Origin: Notamacropus eugenii | Lineage: Eukaryota; Chordata; Mammalia; Diprotodontia; Macropodidae | Direction: 5' to 3' | DNA length: 64,000 nucleotides | Assembly (NCBI RefSeq): GCF_028372415.1 | Contig: NC_092875.1 | Coordinates: 53,719,771 to 53,783,770, forward strand | In this document: one piece after another, positions 22,545 through 33,651 of the stretch | How positions within the stretch are numbered: position 1 is the first letter of the stretch | Layout of the letters: each line of letters starts with the position of its first letter | The notes under the pieces: model-generated | Databases searched by the model: none | What the model was told of the DNA's origin: nothing | What the model saw: only the letters and a program-made list of their open reading frames with translations | Translations under genes and position numbers: made by a program

Positions 22545-22783
22545 GCACTTGGTGGTATGGGAGATAGAGTAGCAGACCCGGAGGAAGACTCATTTTCCTG
22601 AGTTCAAGTCTGTTCTCAGACACTTACTACTTTGTGATCCTGGGAAAGTTGTTTGCCTCCATATCTTCATTGGTAAAATAAGCTGGAGAAGGAAATGGTG
22701 AGCCACTTTAGTATCTTTGCAAAAAAAACTCCAAATGGGGTCACAAAAAGTCAAACATAACTGAAAAATGACTGAATAACAAT
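22545..22783 (+). repeat. Mar1-type marsupial SINE
   Basis: Sense copy. GCACTTGGTGGTATGGGAGA is the degraded head. It continues through 'GGAAGACTCATTTTCCTGAG', 'AAGCTGGAGAAGGAAATGGT', 'ACTCCAAATGGGGTCACAAA' and 'GAAAAATGACTGAATAACAA' and is full length. Bases 22031-22544 and 22784-23334 contain nothing I can name. Confidence 0.9.
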
Positions 22784-23334
22784 ATCATTAATAGATGCAT
22801 TGTGCACAGAATTTTGTCTCTCAGTTCACCTTAATTTCTGCTGTACCACTACTCATACCAGAGGAGAATCATTCATTATCTGTCAGACATCCAGAGCACT
22901 GAGGCTTGAGATGGAATGTCATGAAGGGGGGATACACCAGGTGAGACAGTTTGACCAGAAAGTTAAGTATAAGGAAGGAATGAGCTCTCACTGAGAAAAG
23001 TTTGGTTGATTTCCCTTCTCTGAGGTGACTGACAGGGAGACCGTCAGTTTGGCTCTTGTGGGCTGGCTGGGTAAACCCAATAGGGACTTTAATCTCCAGG
23101 TATGGACATTTCCAGAAAATGTCAGAAAGAGGGTATGAGAGTCAAGGAGAGGAGGCAGACTGTCACAAGTGAGTCTTATGCTTCTCATAGAGAACCATAG
23201 GCTCCAGGTTTTATGGACTATTAAAACACACCAATAAAGAGAACCACGCTATACAATACTACCTGAGTGCATCACAGTGCAAAACAAAGCACTATTTGAA
23301 GTTCATAGATAAAGGTCATTAGTTAATAATCATC

Positions 23335-23720
23335 TGAGAGATGGAGAGGGAGGGCATTCTAGGCATAAGGAATAATGTGAGCAAAAGCACAGAGGTGGGA
23401 GAGTACTTGGCATATTGTAGGGAGGACAAGTGAAAGCAAACCATTTTAGCTTAAGAACAGAGTACATTAAGAGAAGAAATCAGACATGGCTTGAAAGACT
23501 GGATGATACCATGTTGTAGTTGCCCCTGAAGGCCAGGCAAATTTTTTGAATTTTCACTTGGAAGCAACGTGCTAAAGATCCTTGAGCCAGGGAGTTGATA
23601 TGACTAGATCTATGTGGAAAAATATTTGTTCTGGCAGTAGTCACATGAAGAACAAATTGGGTTGGGATAGAGTGTGAAACTAAGAAGATCTGATAGGATT
23701 CTATTTATCTGTGGGAAGGT
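23335..23720 (+). repeat. Ancient mammalian interspersed repeat (unnamed)
   Basis: 'GGAGGGCATTCTAGGCATAA', 'AGCAAAAGCACAGAGGTGGG' and 'GAGCCAGGGAGTTGATATGA' form a conserved consensus order seen widely in mammalian genomes. A further part of the same type lies at 31485-31740 (ACTTCCCAGGTGGAAGTCTA). I do not assign a class. Confidence 0.5.
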
Positions 23721-23799
23721 ATGGGGATAGAAATTAAAGGACGGGGAGGCTGGGAAATGACTTTGTCCCCTGCAGTGTTAATATGTATTGATTTCCTGT

Positions 23800-24060
23800 T
23801 TATTATGATGGTCTTGGTAATTGGTTTTCTGGTGTCTGATTAAATGTCTTTTTGCTACCTCCTATGTGAAGAGTTTGGTATACTTTGCCATTCTGAACTA
23901 TGCTGGCATTTTCATAGTTGCCCTTGGTGCTGTGAATATTGCCTGGGCAATACAGGGAGGACTTAAAGCAGTATGGGATGATGCTCAGCACCCACAGGTG
24001 GAAACGAATATTCTCATAATAAGCTGCTCCTGACAAAACTTGTCAGGCTCTGTGCTTCCT
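23800..24060. other. Unidentified possibly protein-derived segment
   Basis: A plus-strand frame (about 23871-24033) reads SLVYFAILNYAGIFIVALG, then A-V-N-I-A-W-A-I-Q-G-G, which looks like a hydrophobic, membrane-type segment. The opposite strand is also open (77 codons, 23803-24036). Neither side has convincing splice sites, and I do not recognise the protein. It may be a fragment of a retroelement or of a retrocopied gene, or it may be chance. Confidence 0.3.
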
Positions 24061-25184
24061 GCCTAGAATGCCCCAGGCCTTCACTTTCTTTAGATTTTGC
24101 ATGGGAAACATGGAATCATTTCAAAGAACTACAGAAATACTTTTTGAATTGCTGTTAAACCTACTATCAGAAATTCATGCCCTTCTTTCACGTGCCTGTG
24201 TGTGTATGCATTTGTGTGTGTGTGTGCATGCACTAGTGTGTTTGGGAGGAAGGCTTTGAAATACACAACATACCAAGGTCATCCTTACCCCCCCTAAGAT
24301 GTTACAACAAGTCTCAAATACTGGTTTGCCTCCTTGTTTGGAAATTTAGTATTTCTTAGAATGAAGTGATTTTTAGGGTTTAAGGCAATCTTCCTTTTCA
24401 TAATAATATTCTTTCCTCAACATGCATGTGGGATCCAGGGGACATTCCCCAGGGTACTAGTGTTGCTGAATTTCTACCTGTGACAGCTGAGGCCCTGAGG
24501 GCTCTTTGAGAATTGCAAATGATAACACAGTGAGTGCACCAAAAGCTGTAAAAAAATAAAATAAACAAGAAGAGTTGACAGAGAAAAGTGACACAGACCA
24601 GTGTGGCCTACCACTCTGTTGGGTCATCCCAGTATTAAAGGAGTCATTAATTCAGTGTTCCACATGTAAGTAATGCCTAATAAGTATTTGACAAATGACT
24701 GAATGAATGTGGACAGACACTTTCACTTGACTTTAGCTGCCTAGGTTTTCCATGGGAGTCTTTGGTAAGAACAATGGCTATACAAGGGACACAATGATGA
24801 GTTTTCCTTCAGAAAAATCTCTCTTGAAGAGCTGAGGTCTACTGTTAATTCCCCTGACCATCCCATGGGGATGCCTTCCTAAAGTATCACCATGCAGCCT
24901 CAGACAGTGGATGTGGAATCCCCCACAGTAGAATGTAAACCCCTTCAAATCAAAGATTGCTTCATTTGTTGACTCTGTACTCTGAGCACCTAGTTCAGTG
25001 GCTGATACATAGATGGAAGTTAAGAAATGTTTGCTAAGTATTTTATTGATTGTGAAGAGAGCTTTACAAGTCATCACCTAATTTCTAGTAAAGAAAGTGG
25101 AAATATTGGAAGATGCCATGGTTCCAGGGCAAGAAGGACTCAAAGTATCTTGAGTATTCTTTCCCTTAATTGGAGCCTTTTCTT
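24061..25184. other. Unassigned interval with TG tract and SINE tails
   Basis: A short TGTGTG tract lies near 24198-24240. MIR3-like tails occur near 24640-24710 and 24950-25045 ('CTGAGCACCTAGTTCAGTGG', antisense 'AAGTTAAGAAATGTTTGCTA'). No supported exon is seen. In particular, no transmembrane and cytoplasmic-tail exons were found downstream of the mucin-like exons. Confidence 0.4.
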
Positions 25185-25370
25185 CACAGAATGACCAAAG
25201 CCTATAATATCAGAGCTGAAATGATGCTCAGAACACATCTAGTTGAAGAATACCTAGACATTCTAATAACCCTGACAACTGGTCCTTCAGCCACCATTTG
25301 AAGGCTTCTAGTGATAGAAAGAAACTTCCTCATTACTTCCTCAAGGCTGCTCAATCAACTTTGTGGATTC
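25185..25370 (+). repeat. Ancient amniote interspersed repeat, part 1
   Basis: 'CAGCCACCATTTGAAGGCTT' and GAAACTTCCTCATTACTTCC belong to an old repeat whose further parts are at 26770-27160 and 27290-27760, in consistent order and orientation. Element class is unresolved. Confidence 0.4.
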
Positions 25371-25516
25371 CTTTCTCATAACATCTGAATGGGCTACAGG
25401 GTCAGGGGCTTGGGCAAAGGCATTGGGTTCCAAGTCTAGGCTTCAAGAAAGGAATAAGATTCAGGGTTCCCAGAGGGCCAAGGATTATGAAGAGATTAGA
25501 GTGTCAATATACTTAC

Positions 25517-25552
25517 CAACAATTGGTAGGTCTGATCCATGTTCACTATAAT
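25517..25552 (-). pseudogene. MUC16: MUC16-like linker exon 1, module 3 side
   Basis: A 36-nt candidate exon with strong signals: acceptor CCTTTTGGTTTCCAG and donor GTAAGTATATTG on the minus strand. Read in phase 1 it gives (D)YSEHGSDLPIV(G) and ends in phase 1. It starts with ATTATA like the linker exon at 32590-32631 and lies downstream of SEA-C at 27906-28076, as that one lies downstream of SEA-C at 33148. Its own sequence is intact. Confidence 0.6.
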
Positions 25553-25664
25553 CTGGAAACCAAAAGGTGGACAATGAGGGTAGTGAGCTCAACATGACAG
25601 AAGAGAAAAAAGAGAATACTCTGAATGAACCACTTAAACAGGATCCAGTTTGCTTCACCTGATC

Positions 25665-25800
25665 ACTTGGAAGACAGATTTGCTTTTTGGAGGAGAGTGT
25701 TACCTCTCTGGCATGAGATAAGGAGAATGGAAAACTTTCAGTTATCTGCTTCTTGGATGAGAGCCTTACCTGTCTGACATGAAACAGGGAGAATAGAAGG
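25665..25800. repeat. Degraded ~65-bp tandem duplication
   Basis: 'TTTTGGAGGAGAGTGTTACC' plus TCTCTGGCATGAGATAAGG recurs as 'TCTTGGATGAGAGCCTTACC' plus TGTCTGACATGAAACAGGG about 70 bp later. It lies in the presumed intron next to the 25517 linker exon. The function is unknown. Confidence 0.6.
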
Positions 25801-25949
25801 CTTGAAGCTTGGGAGGAATGAGAATGAGACAAAGAGAAACTATGTGCATGAAATAATTCACTTGTTCTATTGTGGCCTATAGGAAAATAGAAATGGTCAA
25901 ACTAGCTGCTCTCCTTACTCGCCTGGCTTGATGAGAAGCTTAGGACCAT

Positions 25950-26500
25950 AACTAGAGCATTGGAAGGGACTTCAGAGCCTATCTAATGCAACCTCTTCCT
26001 TGTGCAGATGAGGAAATTTTGACTCAAAGAAGCTAAATAACTTATCATTAAGAGCAGCACAGTGGACTGGTGTTGGGCTTGCAGTCAGGAAGACTTGAGT
26101 TTGAATCCTGCCTCAGGCCCTTGCTAGGTGGGTTTAACCTCTCTCAGTCTCAGTTTCCTCATATGAAAAATTAGGATCTTATTGTGAGGACCAAATGAGA
26201 TAACATATTCAGTGTTATAGAAATACTATTATTATTATCATTATCAATAGGTAATTGTTATTAATACAAGGATTTTCCTCAAGGTCACCCAGTTAGTAAG
26301 TGTCTAAAGGTAAAATTTGAACAAGATCTTCTTGATTCCAAGTCCAGGACCCTATCTACTAAGAAAGGGTAACTTTTGATCACACCAGTCACACAGGCAT
26401 TAAGTGACAGGGCCAGCATCTGAATACAGATACCCTGACTCCACATCCAGCACATTTCCCACATGCAGTCTTTCACTAAGATGACTGAGGCCATCTGATG
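25950..26500. repeat. Cluster of MIR/Ther-like SINE fragments
   Basis: Bases 25955-26045 are antisense-like ('GGAAGGGACTTCAGAGCCTA', 'GCAGATGAGGAAATTTTGAC'). Bases 26050-26240 are a sense copy ('AGTCAGGAAGACTTGAGTTT', 'CTCAGTTTCCTCATATGAAA'). Bases 26275-26370 are antisense again ('AAGGTCACCCAGTTAGTAAG'). From 26500 to 26769 I see nothing named. Confidence 0.5.
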
Positions 26501-26769
26501 GGATTTTCCTCAACCAGAGGGAACTAAGACAAGAGTAAAGACTAGCCAAGATGACATCAGAAACCTGCATGAGCTCCCTGCCTAGATGCTCAGATGCAGA
26601 AAGGACATGGAAGATGTCAATTACAAATTCATCATGAACCAGAATTTCCATTATAAAAATACCTACCAACAAGTGACCATTCAGCCTCTGCCTAGAGGTC
26701 TTTCAGGTACAAGGAAAATTCAAGCCCCACATCCAAAAACAGATCCTTCTACTTTGGGACAGCTCTGAG

Positions 26770-27760
26770 GGCTAGTCAGTTGTTCCTTAGATTATGGAGC
26801 CAAGTCAAATAGTTCTGTGTCATATGCCCAGGGACAGTCCCTTCAATCTCCTCTTCTCTGTACTAAACAGTTCAAGTTTCTTCAATTAAGCATAGCTTCA
26901 AGTAACTTTCCATCAAGATTGTAACATTCTATAGGGATAACCTAGCTTGTCAATGATCCCTGAATCAGACCATTTCACTAGCTGCTGCATGACTCTCCAT
27001 GCTATTGAACTTTATGTCTGCTGAATAGTGGACATGGTTCCAAGACTGGACATAGCACTACAAAAGTGGCTTGATCAAGACAAGGGACAACAGGACTGTC
27101 ATACACGTTTTGCATAACTGCACATGTATTACCTATATCAAAAAGTACTTGCTTTCTCAATGATAATGGGGGTAAGGAGAGTGGGAGAGAATTTAGAACT
27201 CACAATTTTTAAAAACTAATTTTAAAAATTGTATTTTACATGTAATAGGTGAAAAATAAAATATTGAATGAACAATAACCACATCCACAAAGAACCAGGA
27301 CTATCCCATCCTTTCTCCTAGACACTAAAATTCTTTCCACATAGACTTACAGGGCCAGAGATTTTTTGCTTACCATATAAAACTGTTGGCTTGTAGCTCA
27401 GTAAGACTCTCAGGATATCTTCCCATAAATTGTTATAGTAGATAGCAATGTCTTCCCTATTCTGTATTCATGTAGAATTTTACATTTATTCCTATTAAAT
27501 TTTAGCTGGTTGTATTTATCACATTATCTCAACTTTCTGGATTCTGGTTCTAACCAACATATCAACTACCTTTTCTCTCCTAGTCTCAAGGCACCTATAA
27601 TTGGCTTCCATCTATGTTTCTTTCCAAGCCATTGATTAAAATATTGAACAAGACTGGACCAACGACAGCTCTCTATAGTGGTCATCAGGTGAGAGCAAAC
27701 CAAAATGTTCTAAGAAAATCACTCCTTAGGGGAACAGGTACGGTCTCTAAGGTCTGTCTT
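26770..27760 (+). repeat. Ancient amniote repeat, parts 2 and 3, split by HAL1 tail
   Basis: Part 2 (26770-27160) has 'CCAAGACTGGACATAGCACT' with 'ACAAAAGTGGCTTGATCAAG'. Part 3 (27290-27760) has 'TTCTTTCCAAGCCATTGATT', AAAATATTGAACAAGACTGG and ACCAACGACAGCTCTCTATA. A HAL1 3' end (27165-27280) sits between them. Names and class are not assigned. Confidence 0.45.
27165..27280 (+). mobile_element. HAL1/LINE-1 3'-terminal fragment
   Basis: 'GGGAGAGAATTTAGAACTCA', AATTTTTAAAAACTAATTTT and a terminal AAAATAAAATATTG resemble the last 100 bp of the HAL1 3' UTRs elsewhere in the window. It is strongly 5' truncated. Confidence 0.5.
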
Positions 27761-27905
27761 TTTGTCTTCTGAAATTCTGGATGAGATTAGAATGTTGTTC
27801 ATAGTGGAAATGTCAGAAGAAAAGACAAATTTTCAAATTGAAACAGATGAGGATAAAAGGGAGGCAGGGATAGGGGTTAAGCATTCCCTCCATGAGACTA
27901 CTTAC

Positions 27906-28076
27906 CATTGAGGTAGAGACTGTCTTTGTCCAGGAAATAGTGGGCCAATTGCTGGATACCACGAGTTCTGTTGCTCAGCTCATGGGTAAGCTGTTTGGCA
28001 TCCAGAGCAGTGCTGCTGGAGAACTGGAGATAGGTGCAGATGGCATCCACAGCTGTCTGATGCTTTCTTCATAGAC
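27906..28076 (-). pseudogene. MUC16: MUC16-like SEA exon C, module 3 (frameshifted)
   Basis: The minus strand has acceptor TTTCCTAG and donor GTAAG. The 3' part reads V-D-A-I-C-T-Y-L, then LDAKQLTHELSNRTRGIQQ and H-Y-F-L-D-K-D-S-L-Y-L-N-G, a clear SEA C-terminal half with the Y-W-E-L-S-like helix replaced by L-T-H-E-L-S. The 5' end reads R-S-M-K-K in a different frame. At 171 nt the exon cannot keep the phase 2 to phase 1 frame (176 nt in module 2 does), and the break lies near 28050-28070. The rest is remarkably well preserved. Confidence 0.85.
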
Positions 28077-28149
28077 CTAGGAAAGGAAATATTATTGATA
28101 AAACCTATAAATACTGGAAGGGATACAATCCTTTATACCTATTTTGAAA

Positions 28150-28370
28150 ATGAGAAAAACAGTAATGATACCTCTCATTTCTATAACGACAATGCAAAGT
28201 GCTCCTTTAAAGCAGTTTTATAAAAAGAAGGTGTGGGTGTTATCTTCTCTGTTCTACAGATGAGGAAACTGAGAAAAGGGAAGTCAAGTTATTCAGCTCA
28301 TATAACATGCATTGTAGCTGGAATTTGAACTCAGGTCTTCTGATTCCAATGCAATTAGGGGCAATAGAAC
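28150..28370 (-). repeat. MIR-like SINE, antisense
   Basis: 'TTCTACAGATGAGGAAACTG', 'GCTGGAATTTGAACTCAGGT' and 'CTTCTGATTCCAATGCAATT' follow the antisense MIR order. Between 28371 and 28800 a minus-strand open frame exists but shows no domain or splice context. Confidence 0.5.
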
Positions 28371-28810
28371 CAAGAAAGGGCTCCAGGCATAGTCAAAAAT
28401 GTGCTCAAATCACAATGACTCTTTTGCTTCTCCCCAAGAAGAATGTAAGCGCCTTGAGGTCAAGGACTTTTTGGTGGGTTTTTTTGGGGGGGAGGATGTT
28501 TGGTTTTGTTTTGCTTTTATATCCCCGGGGACTGCCATTGTGCCCAGAACATAGCTGATACTAACTAAATGCTGCTGAGTGGATGGATGGATGAATGATA
28601 AGAACAGAACTGGCTCTAGATACAAACCCAAAAACATATGTCCTCTGGAGGTCTGGGAGAGAAAGAAGAGATGCCTTTGGACTTGCGAAACTATAGGAAA
28701 TAGAATTGAAGAGACAATGTGTAGAACATAAATCTTTGTGCTCTGTGGCTCAAACCCAGAGCACCTTCCAGGTGGACTCACTTTCAAGTCCCCAGCTTGG
28801 TAGCCTTAGC

Positions 28811-28875
28811 TGAGTTCAGTTACCTTGCATCCAGAGTACAGGGAGCCAATGCTGTTATTTTTGAACAAGTGACCA
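28811..28875 (-). pseudogene. MUC16: MUC16-like SEA exon B, module 3 (splice sites lost)
   Basis: The minus strand reads H-L-F-K-N-N-S-I-G-S-L-Y-S-G-C-K, the short SEA exon B of MUC16 (L-F-K-N-T-S-x-x-x-L-Y-S-G-C-R). Compared with the intact exon at 33652-33719, the acceptor AG is gone (ACCATATTGG) and the expected donor GT reads CT. A secondary GTAACT after T-G-C-A-A-G could act as a donor. Without an acceptor this exon is unlikely to be spliced in. Confidence 0.8.
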
Positions 28876-28978
28876 ATATGGTAAAGAGAAAAGAAAGAAA
28901 CTAAAGGTGAGTATGTCAGGTGGATGTGTCAGGACATGAGGACAGCTAGGAAGGAGGGGTGGAAGTGGGTAGTCTCAC

Positions 28979-29103
28979 CAGATGCTGCTTGATGGTGTCT
29001 GTTATATTGAATTTGACTGAATTCTGATATCCCATATCTGCTGAATAGTGGAGGTTGATGATAGTGAACTTCAGTGTGAAAGGCTTCAGGCTAGTTTCCA
29101 TGG
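28979..29103 (-). pseudogene. MUC16: MUC16-like SEA exon A, module 3 (acceptor lost)
   Basis: 125 nt, fully open on the minus strand: PFTLKFTIINLHYSADMG, then Y-Q-N-S-V-K-F-N-I-T-D-T-I-K-Q-H-L. This is the first strand and helix of a SEA domain with the K-F-N-I-T glycosylation-type motif of MUC16. The donor GTGAGAC is good, but the acceptor position reads CTGTAC where module 2 has TTGTAG. From 29104 to 30187 there is only a degraded tRNA-SINE at about 29205-29330 and unassigned sequence. Confidence 0.85.
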
Positions 29104-30187
29104 GTACAGTAGGGGAGAGAGAGAGATGCCCAGGTTTTCAACTTGAGCCAATACTTGCCTAGTGCCTCTTGTGCGTAGAGTAGAGGAACAGCAAGCCATA
29201 CTGTGTCAAGGAGTGGGCTTGGAGTTGGGAAGACTTGGTTTTACAAAACCTCTGACACTTACTACCTATCTGACCACTAAAAAGGTCACTTGACTCCTCT
29301 AATCTTCAAGCAAATATGTAGAACAAGTCTGTAGAAAGGATACAGTATGCACCATTGACATAATAATGTGGATTATGATTAACTCTGGAATAAACACAAA
29401 ATTGAGATGAGATGTGATCTTAGAGTTTCTTATGCCCTCATAGAGTCAGAAACAAGCATGGAATAGGGCAATAAAGATTCATAATCTCTTAATGTATTAG
29501 AGATATAAGAAAACTTATTTCCTTAGTTAACTAATCGAACACTTTAACTGTAGGAAAATAAAACTATAGCCCAGGGAGAGAAAGGCTTACTCAAGTCTAC
29601 AAAAATGAATTACAGGAGATAATTCTGTTTGGAGGAGTGTGTTTTGGAGAAAAGAGCTGCATAGATTAGATACATATATGGGTCTGACAAAGTTTCTGAA
29701 AACCAGTCCAAAAGGGTTCAGCTGGATATGGTGAGAGTCATTGTAATGTAGAAAGAGCAGCAATTTGGCTTTAACTGTAGGAAAGCTGGGAAAATTTCTC
29801 CAACTATTACTTTTGCCTTCCAATCTTTATAAATCAATCTCAGTAATCTACATGGCCATATATCTATGGGTATGATAAGAACTGAAAGGAATTTATTGGG
29901 TAAATAATTCAAATATCAGGTGGTCCTGGAAGAATTGTCACTTGGGGCAAGCAAAGTAGTCCCCTAAAAGAACTACTTGACCTGAAAGTTGCTTGCTGTG
30001 CCAACTGGGTGAAACTGTGGATTTGATTCATGAATAGGCTGGAATTTCTCTGTGGCTATGGCCTGAGCTGTAACCACTATCCTACACTGAAATAGTTACT
30101 AAGTAGCTACAATTCACTGAATGAGAAGCACAAAAGAAGTATTGGATAATGGCTCATGACATAACATTTTCTTGAAAAGATACTTAC

Positions 30188-30247
30188 CCAAAAATATTTT
30201 GAACATGAGGACAGCTTTTTGGGTACCATATTTGAAGGAGCTATGTC
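30188..30247 (-). pseudogene. MUC16: Candidate MUC16-like linker exon 2, module 3
   Basis: A 60-nt segment with acceptor CCTGCTCTAG and donor GTAAGTATC on the minus strand, open in the required phase 1 to phase 1 frame (starts G-H-S-S-F-K-Y-G-T-Q). Its position between linker 1 at 32590 and SEA-A at 28979 matches the linker at 34882-34926. It lacks Ser/Thr/Pro richness, so this rests on splice signals, phase and position only. From 30248 to 31484 nothing else was recognised. Confidence 0.45.
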
Positions 30248-31484
30248 CTAGAGCAGGTGATTATTTGGTTCGTTCTATTCTGCAGCATAGTATGGTAAAA
30301 GCTTAGTTTAAAGATGATAATTTTATCAATGTTAAGTGACTGAGTTGTATCCTGGAACAAATAGAAGGAAGAAGCTATCTGGATTGATTCTTGGGAATTA
30401 CATAATATTTCTAGTGATCCCAAACTAGCCCATGATAGAAAACCTCATTTTACAAGAGTGATGTTATCATGGAACAATATAATTTTTGAAGAAACAAAAT
30501 TGAAGGAACAGAAATGGCAGACATAATTAGGTGCAGTATGTTACCCATGATGACTCATACAAAAGATGTGGCATAAAATAAAACATCCAGTAAGTGTACG
30601 ATTGCCTAAGGAGATGGGTTAGTCATGCAGCAAGAGAGAGGGATAACAGATGGATAATCTCAGTGTCCACAAAGTATTCAAAAATCTAGGGAAGAGCCTC
30701 CCGTGCTTTGGATAGGTCTTCTATGGAGTATATAGACAATGATTATCCAGATTAAAAAGTTATTGATAGGTGGAGATCTGCCATGTTGGAAAGAATATTT
30801 ATTTATAAGATCAATTGACTTAAAGAGGATATTTGAACATGAAGATATTTCATCTGTGAACAAAAAGTTGTCAAGGAGAAAACAAAATAGCCAAAGAAAG
30901 ACTGAGAAGGATGCTTCTTTCATACATAAGAATTTCCTCATTAGTGAAGTACATTGTGCAAAAATTTTAACTTTTCTGCTTTGTCACCAAAAATAAATTA
31001 TGCTCTAAAGTCACTGAAAAAAAGGGAGTAGCACAGCTCTAAATATTTCTTTCTTCTTCATTTATCTGAAAATTATAAACTAACATTTTCTTCCTCTGTG
31101 TGCCTATGCATGGGGGGAGGGATTGAATATGATAGGTGGTTGAGGGAAGCATCCCCACATCTGGGGTCTTATCCTTCCTCACCTTTGCCTCTTATAACCC
31201 TTGCTTTTTTCTGGGCTCAGCCACCTTCAGTTGGAGGCCTTTCCTGCCCTTTCCAATGGCAAATGCTGTCCTCTTAGATTACCTTTCATAAACTCTGTAT
31301 ATATTTTGTATGTAACTTTATTTACATATATACCTCCTGTTGTAAGCTCCTTGAAGATAGGGATTATTTTCATTTTTTCTTTATATTTTCATCACTTAGT
31401 AGAGTGTTTGGTGCACATGGTAAATATTTACAAAATTCTTGTAAGTATTGAAATATTTGAGTATATGTCAAATAGGTTGGAAGG

Positions 31485-31740
31485 GGGAAAGCCTAGAGGC
31501 AGACAAGCTAGTTTAGAAATTGATGCAGCAATCTATGAGTTAGACTATGAGAACCCAGACTATGGAATGGTGCTAGAGGCAATGGAGGAGGGCTAGATCT
31601 TAGATGGAATTCTTCAGAAGAATCCATGTGACTGACTGAATAGAGGGGAAGCAGATGGATGAATCAGAGATGACTTCCCAGGTGGAAGTCTAGATGAAGG
31701 GTAGAATAGTGATATAAATGATAGGGAAATGAGTGGAATG
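31485..31740 (+). repeat. Ancient mammalian interspersed repeat (unnamed)
   Basis: 'GCCTAGAGGCAGACAAGCTA', 'GATGCAGCAATCTATGAGTT' and 'GATGACTTCCCAGGTGGAAG' appear to be the downstream part of the repeat type at 23335-23720. The plus-strand open frame 31201-31596 runs through it and is treated as chance. Confidence 0.4.
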
Positions 31741-32039
31741 GGAAGGAATGAGGAAGAGTTCAAACTGGGAATATTGTTTCAAGCAGCAGGAAGACAAGCA
31801 AGTGAAAATGAACAGAGAGATTCTGTGATGTAGAGTTGCAGCTCATGTGAAAATAGATGGCACTTTTGGAATCTTCAGCACAGAGAGGATACTGAAGTTG
31901 TGATTTATTTTGAAGGGCATTCCAAGGGAGTTTTGTACTTAGAAAATAAAGAGCCAAGGAATGGGACTTGAGGAATATGATGATTGAGAACAATAATGAC
32001 AACGGCCAATACTACCAACAGTTCTGGGACAAGTTACGA

Positions 32040-32240
32040 TTTACAAAGCCCCTTCATCACAGCAACCTGGAGACAGAGCAAGCATCATTATGGCTCTCAT
32101 TTGACAGGCAAAGAAACTGTGGCTCAGAGAGTTCAAGTGATTTGTGAAGAGTGACAAAGCATATTGGAATCAGGATTTGAAACAAAATCTCCTGACTCCA
32201 AGTTTAGGAAGCTCTTTCTATTATATCCTGCTGCTTCAAT
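32040..32240 (-). repeat. MIR-like SINE, antisense
   Basis: 'CAAAGCCCCTTCATCACAGC', 'CAGGCAAAGAAACTGTGGCT' and 'CCTGACTCCAAGTTTAGGAA' follow the antisense MIR layout. From 32241 to 32589 nothing is named. Confidence 0.55.
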
Positions 32241-32589
32241 GGAACCCACTAGAACATAATACCATTAGAGTATTTTTAGAGGGACATTAGAGGCCCTTTG
32301 GGACAGTTCAATGACTCAGTTGAGGTTTTGGGGGTTAATTCAATCCTAAGCTTGGCAACCCAAGAAGAACTGAGACCTTATCTTAGGGAACCAAGAAAAT
32401 GATGGTACTAGAGGCAGAAACAGGAAAATTCGAATGTGATAGTAATATGTCCACCCCTACCCTTCCTTCTCTGTTCTTCTCTATCCATGCCTCAACTCAG
32501 TGTTGGGGATGAAGGGTAGAGTGAATGAGCTGTTTTATTCCAAATGAGGACCCCAGGAATGTGGGGAAGTGGAGATACTGAATACTTAC

Positions 32590-32631
32590 ATTTTTTCTTT
32601 TTGGTATAGGCCAAGGTCAGATGATTATAAT
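32590..32631 (-). pseudogene. MUC16: MUC16-like linker exon 1, module 2 side
   Basis: A 42-nt exon with acceptor TTTCTCTCTCCAG and donor GTAAGTATTC on the minus strand, giving (D)YNHLTLAYTKKK in phase 1 to phase 1. It has the same length and phase as 35730-35771 and shares its ATTATA start with 25517-25552. It sits downstream of SEA-C of module 2. It is intact by itself, but the preceding SEA-C has lost its donor. Confidence 0.65.
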
Positions 32632-33147
32632 CTGGAGAGAGAAAGAAAGAAATGCATTGTGAAGAAAGACAAAAGTTTGAGGAGAAAAGATCTTGGGCCC
32701 ACAGGATCAGGAAATAGGGGAGTAAAAATGGCAGAGCTGGTGCTCTTATTAAAGGGAAGAAGATCCAGGTCAGTGATTGGTTGTACTTCAGGAAGCACAA
32801 AAATTTTCTCTCCTCCAAAGATTTCATTGAAGGCTTAGTCTCTAGCTATGTGCTGGCTTAAAACACTTTAGAGAGCAGACAGCTTCCCAAGAAGAAGCAT
32901 GAAGTCTGGGTCACCTCATAGCATCTCTGGAAACTGGGTAAGCAAGAGAAAAAATCTGGGTCTCAAAAGAGTGAACTGAGGACATGTGGCCCAATCTCTT
33001 GAAATAAGGAACTAAAACAAAGAAGTTCATTTACAGACCTGGGCTACTTGCCATTGGATAGATGGATGAACTGAAGGCTAGATGGATGGATGGATGGATG
33101 AAAAAGCACTTATCAAGCACTTACTATGCACAAAGCACCGTGCTCAT

Positions 33148-33323
33148 CATTGAGATACAGACTTTTCTCATCTAGGATGTAGGGCCCCCGTCTGGTGATG
33201 TTCCATGTCTGGTTGCTCATTTCCCAGTAAAGCTTTTCTTTGTCTAGGATAGAGCTGTCAGGATCTATCTGACAACCACAAGTGAAAAAAAAACCTCTGG
33301 TTGCTGTTCCTTCTATGAAAGGT
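33148..33323 (-). pseudogene. MUC16: MUC16-like SEA exon C, module 2 (donor lost)
   Basis: This is the best-preserved SEA exon. The minus-strand acceptor is TTCCCAG, the frame is open for 176 nt, and the codons read P-F-I-E-G-T-A-T-R, then QIDPDSSILDKEKLYWEMSN and RGPYILDEKSLYLN. This matches the MUC16 order L-R-P-E-K-D-G-A-A-T-G ... L-Y-W-E-L-S ... L-G-P-Y-T-L-D. It joins in frame to exon B (ending L-T-L-M-R). The position expected for the donor reads AATG/ATGAGC instead of GTGAGC, a single G-to-A type change. A MIR-type tail follows at about 33090-33147. Confidence 0.9.
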
Positions 33324-33651
33324 CTGGGAATGGAGATAAAAATGGGCATTGGAAGCCTGAAATGGGACCTGAAATGTCTGATAACTCCTGAAGTAGAAGC
33401 AGTCACCCCTGAGAAGCCTGAGGCAAACACTGAAATGAATGATGGGAAAGGGAATTTTTGTGGGAAATTGTGAAAATTCCAAGTCTGAATTCACCTCCCT
33501 GAGATGATGTAGCAAGAGGATGTGGATCAATTCGTTGAGGAACTGGAAAATCTCCCTGGGCCCACATTACAGTAGGCTGGATTCATCTCCTTTCCGAAGG
33601 GCACCAATTGATAGCATGCTTCATGAGGCCAATAACTCCCAGGGATCTCAC

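Noticed and set aside
24778-25077. 99-codon minus-strand frame near the mucin-like locus
   Set aside because: Considered as a possible terminal mucin exon, but it has no transmembrane segment and overlaps a MIR3-like tail.
31201-31596. 131-codon plus-strand frame with hydrophobic start
   Set aside because: The second half runs through an ancient interspersed repeat and the first half has no domain. It is probably chance.
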